DNA of 64,000 bases, taken from the NCBI GenBank assembly GCA_963798445.1, contig CAWCTH010000011.1, forward strand, positions 434,001 to 498,000, given 5' to 3'. Numbering within the stretch: the first letter of the stretch is position 1; each line of letters begins with the position of its first letter. The notes under the pieces were generated by a model. That model was not told the origin of the DNA. It searched no databases and worked only from the letters and a program-made list of their open reading frames with translations. A program made the position numbers and the translations under genes. Shown piece by piece: positions 60,237-64,000 of the stretch. Source of the stretch: DASXAI01 sp963798445. Its GTDB lineage: Bacteria > Actinomycetota > Acidimicrobiia > Acidimicrobiales > Ilumatobacteraceae.

Positions 60237-61835
60237 TCAGCCGGCGAGGCGGCGGGCGATCACTTTGAGGCACAGCGTCTCGTCGGCGCCCTCGAAGATC
60301 GACAGCACCCGGGCGTCGACGAAGAGGCGGCTGACCGTGTACTCCTCGGCGTAGCCGTAACCACCGTGGATCTGGAGCGCCTCACGCGTCACCCACTCGG
60401 CCGCCTTGCACACGTACGCCTTCACCATGGACGCCTCCATGGCGCCCTCGCCCTTGGCCATCATGCGGGCCACGGCGTAGGCGAACTGGCGGGCGGCCTG
60501 GATGACGAAGCCCATCCGGGCCAGCTTCACCTGGGTGAGCTGGTAGTCGCCGACCGGCAGGCCGAACACCTTGCGGTCACCGGCGTAGGCGCGGGCCGCC
60601 TCGTACGCCGCTTGCATCACGCCGAGGGCCCGGGCTGCCGTCTGCAGGCGCCCGTTCTCGAACCCCTCCATCTGCAGGTAGAAGCCGCGGCCCAGCCCCT
60701 CCTCGCCGCCGATGAGGTTGCCCGCCGGCACCCACCAGCTCTCGAACGACACCTCGTAGGAGTGCATGCCGCGGTACCCCAGCGTGTCGATGGGCCGGCC
60801 CTCCATGCGCCCGCCGCCGGCCTGGTCCAGCACGAAGCCGTGGCCGTCACCGCGCTCCTTGGGCACCACGAACAGCGAGAGACCGCGGTGGGCCTTGGCG
60901 CGGTCGGGGTCGGTGCGGGCGAGCAGCATCAGCACGTCGGCGCGGGCGCCGAACGTGCACCACGTCTTGACGCCGTTGATCACGTAGCCGGCCTCGCCGT
61001 CGGGCCCCGCCGCCGGCGTGGCCGTCACCTTCAGACCGGCCACGTCGGAGCCGAAGTCCGGCTCGGTGACCGCCACGGCGGCCATGATCTCGCCGGTGGC
61101 GAGCTGCGGCAGCCAGTGCTGCTTCTGCGCCTCGGTGCCGCCCTTCACGAGCGCCCGGGTGAGGATCTCGGGCCGCGTGATGAGCGAGCCGCCGATGCCG
61201 AGTGAGCCGCGGGAGAGCTCCTCCGTCGCCACTACCATGCCGAGGTAGTCCTGCTCGCCGCCGCCGGCCCAGCCGCCGTACTGCTCGGGCACCGACAGGC
61301 CGAAGGCGCCCATCTCGCCCAATCCGGCGATGATCTCCTCGGGGACGTCGCCGTTGGTGCGGTGGACGTGCTCGGCCACCGGGGCGATCTTCTCCTCGGC
61401 GAAACGGCGGAAGGTGTCCTGCACCAGCTCGAAATCGGTGTCGAGGTGGCGCGGGCTGTCGATGGTGGCCAGACCGGCGAGGAAGACCGGGTCGCGGAAC
61501 GTGGCCAGGAAGGGATGGGCATCGCGCAGCGGGGCGACGTCGACCCCCCACAGCGCCTCCCGGCCGGCGACGCGGGTGATGAGGTCGTGCACCACATCGG
61601 CGACGAAAGCGCAGGCCACGGCGGCCTCGACGTCGCCTTTGGCGCCGTAGTCCAGCATGGAACGGGCCGTCTCCACGCCAGCGGCGGCGTGGGCCAGGTC
61701 GTAGGCGAGCACCTGCTCGGCGTCGGGACCGCCGTGGGCGGTGAGCTGGCGCACACCTGCCGCGACCACGCCGCCGGCGAGGTCGACGACGGTGGCGGCC
61801 GCGGTGAGATCGGGGGCCGACGATGCCGTGGTCAC
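60237..61835 (-). CDS. Acyl-CoA dehydrogenase with N-terminal extension
   Basis: The product has 532 residues from GTG (VTTASSAPDLTAAATVV). About the first 115 residues are an Ala-rich helical extension (QVLAYDLAHAAAGVETARSML...). The rest is a full ACAD: FRRFAEEKIAPVAEHVH, AVTEPDFGSDVAGLKVTA with the FAD/substrate loop, MHSYEVSFESWWVPAGNLIGGEE, QIHGGYGYAEEYTVSRLFVDARVLSIFEGADETLCLKVIARRLAG, where the Glu in IFEGADE is at the catalytic base position. It oxidises acyl-CoA to enoyl-CoA through an electron-transfer flavoprotein. Size and the SRLFVDARV end suggest a long-chain or ring-acyl type. Confidence 0.87.
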   Translation of the reverse strand: MTTASSAPDLTAAATVVDLAGGVVAAGVRQLTAHGGPDAEQVLAYDLAHAAAGVETARSMLDYGAKGDVEAAVACAFVADVVHDLITRVAGREALWGVDVAPLRDAHPFLATFRDPVFLAGLATIDSPRHLDTDFELVQDTFRRFAEEKIAPVAEHVHRTNGDVPEEIIAGLGEMGAFGLSVPEQYGGWAGGGEQDYLGMVVATEELSRGSLGIGGSLITRPEILTRALVKGGTEAQKQHWLPQLATGEIMAAVAVTEPDFGSDVAGLKVTATPAAGPDGEAGYVINGVKTWCTFGARADVLMLLARTDPDRAKAHRGLSLFVVPKERGDGHGFVLDQAGGGRMEGRPIDTLGYRGMHSYEVSFESWWVPAGNLIGGEEGLGRGFYLQMEGFENGRLQTAARALGVMQAAYEAARAYAGDRKVFGLPVGDYQLTQVKLARMGFVIQAARQFAYAVARMMAKGEGAMEASMVKAYVCKAAEWVTREALQIHGGYGYAEEYTVSRLFVDARVLSIFEGADETLCLKVIARRLAG

Positions 61836-61937
61836 GGGCGGGAACGCTACATCGGGCCGCCTGCGCGCCAGCAGGGCGGACGGCGCGGCGCGGTGGCGGC
61901 GCGCCGGTTGACAGGGCCACCCTGCGAGACTGCCGGG

Positions 61938-62517
61938 GTGAGGGTGTGCGTCTTCTGCGGGTCGAGCAGCGGCTCGGTCCCTGCGTACGCGGCGGCAGCG
62001 ACGGCCCTCGGCAGCGCGCTGGCGGCCCGGGACATCGGCCTCGTCTACGGCGGTGGGGACGTGGGGCTGATGGGCGTCGTCGCCGACGCCACGCTGGCCG
62101 CCGGGGGCCAGGTCGTAGGGGTCATGCCCGAGGCCCTCGTGGCCAAGGAGATCGCCCACCGCGGCGTGACGGAGCTGAAGGTCACCGGTTCCATGCACGA
62201 ACGCAAGGCGCTGATGGCCGAGCTGGCCGATGGCTTCATCGCCCTGCCGGGCGGCCTTGGCACCTTCGACGAGCTGTGCGAGATCCTGACGTGGGGCCAG
62301 CTGGGGCTGCACACCAAGCCGGTCGTGCTCCTGGATGTCGAGGGCTTCTGGACGCCGTTCGTCGGCGCTGCTGGACAGCGCCGTCGAGGCCGGCTTCTTG
62401 CGGCCCGTCCACCGCGATCTCGCCCACCGCACGGACTCCATCCCGGGGGCGTTGGCCTTGCTCTCGTCGCCACCGCCGCCGCCGATGCACAAGTGGATCG
62501 ACCGGGACTCGACCTGA
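61938..62517 (+). CDS. LOG-family protein (cytokinin riboside monophosphate hydrolase-like), frameshifted
   Basis: From GTG 61938: VCVFCGSSSGSVPAYAAAATALG, GLVYGGGDVGLMGVVADA, and the LOG motif PGGLGTFDELCEILTWGQLG with the preceding KALMAELADG. After GFWTPFV the frame is lost; dropping one G at about 62364 (GTCGGCGC) gives ALLDSAVEAGFLRPVHRDLAHRTDSIPGALALLSS ... KWIDRDST and a stop at 62517. As given, the frame runs through the following gene. The family hydrolyses nucleoside monophosphates (PGGxGTxxE) in bacteria and cytokinin precursors in plants. Total about 193 codons. Confidence 0.85.
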
Positions 62518-62546
62518 GCGAGTCCTCACCTCCCGATCACCGTGGC

Positions 62547-63752
62547 ATGGCTCAGGAGACGAATTCGGGTAGCAAAGAAGTGATGTCGGACGCGCCAGCG
62601 GCCACCCCGGAGGGAGAACGCGAAGGCACCTCGCTGGCGTTCAAGCGGATCTGGCGCAGCGTCAAGGTCCTCTTCTTCATCTTCGTCCTGTACTACCTGG
62701 TGCTGCCGCAGATCGGCGGTCTGCGCAGCGCCGTCGACGAGCTCACGGTGGTCAACCCGATCCTGCTCGTCATCGGTGTCGCCCTTCAGGGCTCGGCACT
62801 GGCGGCCTACAGCTTCATGACGAGGGCGGCGTTGCCGAGCGGTGCCATCCCGTTCAACCGCCTGCTGCGCATCCAGCTCGCCACCAAGGCGGTGTCGAAC
62901 ATGGTGCCGGGCGGGAGTGCCGCCGGCTCGGCGATGGGGTACCGGCTCCTGACCACCGGCGGGGTCCGCGGTCCCGATGCCGGCTTCGCCCTGGCGACGG
63001 CGGGCCTCAGCTCGGCGGTGGTGCTCAACGTGATCCTGTGGATCGCGCTGCTGGTGTCGATCCCGGCCGCCGGCTTCAACCCGCTCTACGTCACCGCCGC
63101 CATCGTCGGCGTGGTGATCATGGGCTTCTTTGCCGCCATCGTGATCGGGCTCATCAAGGGCGAGGAGGCAGCCGAGCGGGCGCTGCGCAGCGTGGCCCGC
63201 CGGGTCAAGTGGCTCGACGAGGAGCGCACTGGTGCGGTGGTGAACCGCTTGGCCAAGCGCCTGCGAGAGCTCATGTCGGAGCCGCAGCTGCTCCGCCGGG
63301 TGATCATCTGGGCCATCGTGAACTGGCTGCTCGACGCGGCCTCGTTGTGGATCTTCCTGCGGGCGTTCGGCGCCACCGTGCGCCCCGACGGTCTCTTGGT
63401 CGCCTTCGGTCTGGCCAACGTGCTGGCGGCGCTGCCGATCACGCCGGGTGGTCTGGGCATCGTCGAAGGTGTGCTCATCCCCACGCTGGTGGGCTTCGGT
63501 GCCGATCGCACCAGCGCCGCCCTCGGTGTGGCCTCGTACCGGCTGGTGCAGTACTGGATGACGCTGCCCGTCGGTGGCATCGCCTATCTCTCTTTGCGTT
63601 ACGGACCATGGTCGATCACCCGGGCGAGACGGTTGGAGAAGTTCAGACGCATCGCTGCGGAGGCGGCAGCGTCGGCCGAGCATCGCCTCGAGTTCGCCGA
63701 CCACCAGGGCCCGGATCCCGTCGAGCCGGCCGACGGCAGCGCCGCCAGTTGA
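62547..63752 (+). CDS. Lysylphosphatidylglycerol synthase-like membrane protein (UPF0104/flippase)
   Basis: The product has 401 residues from MAQETNSGSKEVMSD; the ATG at 62583 is an alternative. After a polar N-terminus it has about eight membrane segments: VLFFIFVLYYLVLPQIGG, NPILLVIGVALQGSAL, RIQLATKAVSNMVPGGSAAGSAMGYRLL, ALATAGLSSAVVLNVILW, LLVAFGLANVLAALPITPGGLGIVEGVLIPTLVGFGA. This is the MprF/AglD-like flippase fold (UPF0104), without the lysyltransferase domain. It probably moves a lipid across the membrane. C-terminal tail is charged and helical. Confidence 0.86.
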   Translation: MAQETNSGSKEVMSDAPAATPEGEREGTSLAFKRIWRSVKVLFFIFVLYYLVLPQIGGLRSAVDELTVVNPILLVIGVALQGSALAAYSFMTRAALPSGAIPFNRLLRIQLATKAVSNMVPGGSAAGSAMGYRLLTTGGVRGPDAGFALATAGLSSAVVLNVILWIALLVSIPAAGFNPLYVTAAIVGVVIMGFFAAIVIGLIKGEEAAERALRSVARRVKWLDEERTGAVVNRLAKRLRELMSEPQLLRRVIIWAIVNWLLDAASLWIFLRAFGATVRPDGLLVAFGLANVLAALPITPGGLGIVEGVLIPTLVGFGADRTSAALGVASYRLVQYWMTLPVGGIAYLSLRYGPWSITRARRLEKFRRIAAEAAASAEHRLEFADHQGPDPVEPADGSAAS

Positions 63753-63781
63753 TCCAGTCGGGCCGCAATTCGGTGCGGCCA

Positions 63782-63799
63782 CGATTCGGTACCGAATCG
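63782..63799. promoter_or_regulatory. Perfect 18-bp palindrome upstream of the MaoC-like gene
   Basis: CGATTCGGTACCGAATCG is a perfect palindrome ending 20 bases before the ATG at 63820. ATTCGGT also occurs 16 bases further upstream (AATTCGGTGCGG). The shape suits a TetR- or MarR-type dimer; no regulator gene is in the window. Confidence 0.5.
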
Positions 63800-63819
63800 G
63801 CCGGTAGCGTCGCGGCCCG

Positions 63820-64000
63820 ATGACGACCCACGAGCGCCCCTTCGGTCGCTACCTCGAGGACTTCACCGTCGGCGACGTGTACAAGCACTGGCCCGGCAAG
63901 ACCATCACCGAGTACGACGACCACCTGTTCTGCATGATCACCATGAACCACCACCCGTTGCACACCAACGTGTGGTTCGCCGAGCACCAGAGCGTGCAGG
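63820..64000 (+). CDS. MaoC-like dehydratase (N-terminal part, runs off the window)
   Basis: Sixty residues are visible: MTTHERPFGRYLEDFTVGDV, YKHWPGKTITEYDDHLFCMITMNHHPLHTNVWFAEHQSVQ. The ITEYD and HHPLHTN elements match MaoC/hot-dog enoyl-CoA hydratase-like proteins, with the Asp/His of the hydratase motif in DDHLFCMITMNHHPLH. In many actinobacteria such genes sit with CitE-like lyases and acyl-CoA dehydrogenases, both present in this part of the window. Exact substrate unknown because the C-terminal half is missing. Confidence 0.85.
   Translation, partial: MTTHERPFGRYLEDFTVGDVYKHWPGKTITEYDDHLFCMITMNHHPLHTNVWFAEHQSVQ

Noticed and set aside
61362..63752. A LOG-flippase fusion protein
   Set aside because: The joining sequence is non-conserved; the natural LOG ending is in the next frame and ends at 62517.

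Overview
The window is very GC-rich, densely coded on both strands and uses many GTG starts. Its gene content (a SigF-type stress sigma factor with partner-switching proteins, two LLM/F420-type oxidoreductases, an Eis-like acetyltransferase, a LprG/LppX-like lipoprotein, many acyl-CoA enzymes) points to a free-living heterotrophic actinobacterium. Acidimicrobiia-like is my guess from overall character; no rRNA or other marker is present to prove it. I saw no tRNA, rRNA, CRISPR array, phage or insertion sequence.

0-11 kb: the end of a two-component system (partial LuxR-type regulator, NarL-family kinase), a small conserved protein, a Zn/Mn-type ABC uptake operon (binding lipoprotein, ATPase, two permeases), a glycogen-debranching-type enzyme opposite a GT4 glycosyltransferase, a SpoIIE/RsbU-type phosphatase and a PAP2 phosphatase. 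11-19 kb: an overlapping lipid/envelope operon (PAP2, diacylglycerol-kinase-like, YihY/BrkB, phospholipase D-like), then a stress-response module (small membrane protein, RsbW-like anti-sigma, SigF-like sigma, two STAS proteins, a degenerate response regulator) and surE. Two promoters of the mycobacterial SigF type precede the lipid operon and the sigma operon.

19-27.5 kb: a CoxE-like VWA protein, then an IclR regulator divergent from an aromatic ring-cleavage operon: two-subunit hydroquinone 1,2-dioxygenase, two CoA-transferase subunits separated by an NTF2-like protein, maleylacetate reductase and a thiolase. Together they convert hydroquinone to succinyl-CoA and acetyl-CoA, except that no 4-hydroxymuconic semialdehyde dehydrogenase is visible. 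A 24-bp operator-like set of overlapping palindromes lies between regulator and operon.

27-49 kb: mixed housekeeping and accessory genes: lipoprotein, universal stress protein, two ABC-F proteins, thioesterase, LLM oxidoreductases, SDR, MscL, two acyl-CoA synthetases, a FetAB-like transporter, DUF2752 protein, enoyl-CoA hydratase, an orphan FtsX/MacB-like permease, and two unrelated fumarases (class I Fe-S and class II) transcribed divergently from a 40-bp spacer. 49-64 kb: secreted lytic-transglycosylase-like protein, thioredoxin-like and eIF2B-like proteins, an FMN/F420 split-barrel protein, a lipoprotein gene broken by an in-frame TAG, a secreted protein, VOC/SPFH/NfeD-like genes, dienelactone hydrolase, CitE-like lyase, HAD, Eis-like, acyl-CoA dehydrogenase, LOG-type protein, a flippase-like membrane protein and the start of a MaoC-like dehydratase.

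Two features cross the window. A family of about 55-bp imperfect inverted repeats, with arms GGCGAACTGA/TCAGTTCGCC and a core near TNCGNCACA, sits just after stop codons at five places; a second repeated element (TTCTCGGTGC twice at an 18-bp period) occurs at two intergenic sites. Five genes carry apparent one- or two-base indels, nearly all in short G/C runs, and one has a nonsense codon. Most of the indels look like assembly errors, but the nonsense codon may be real.
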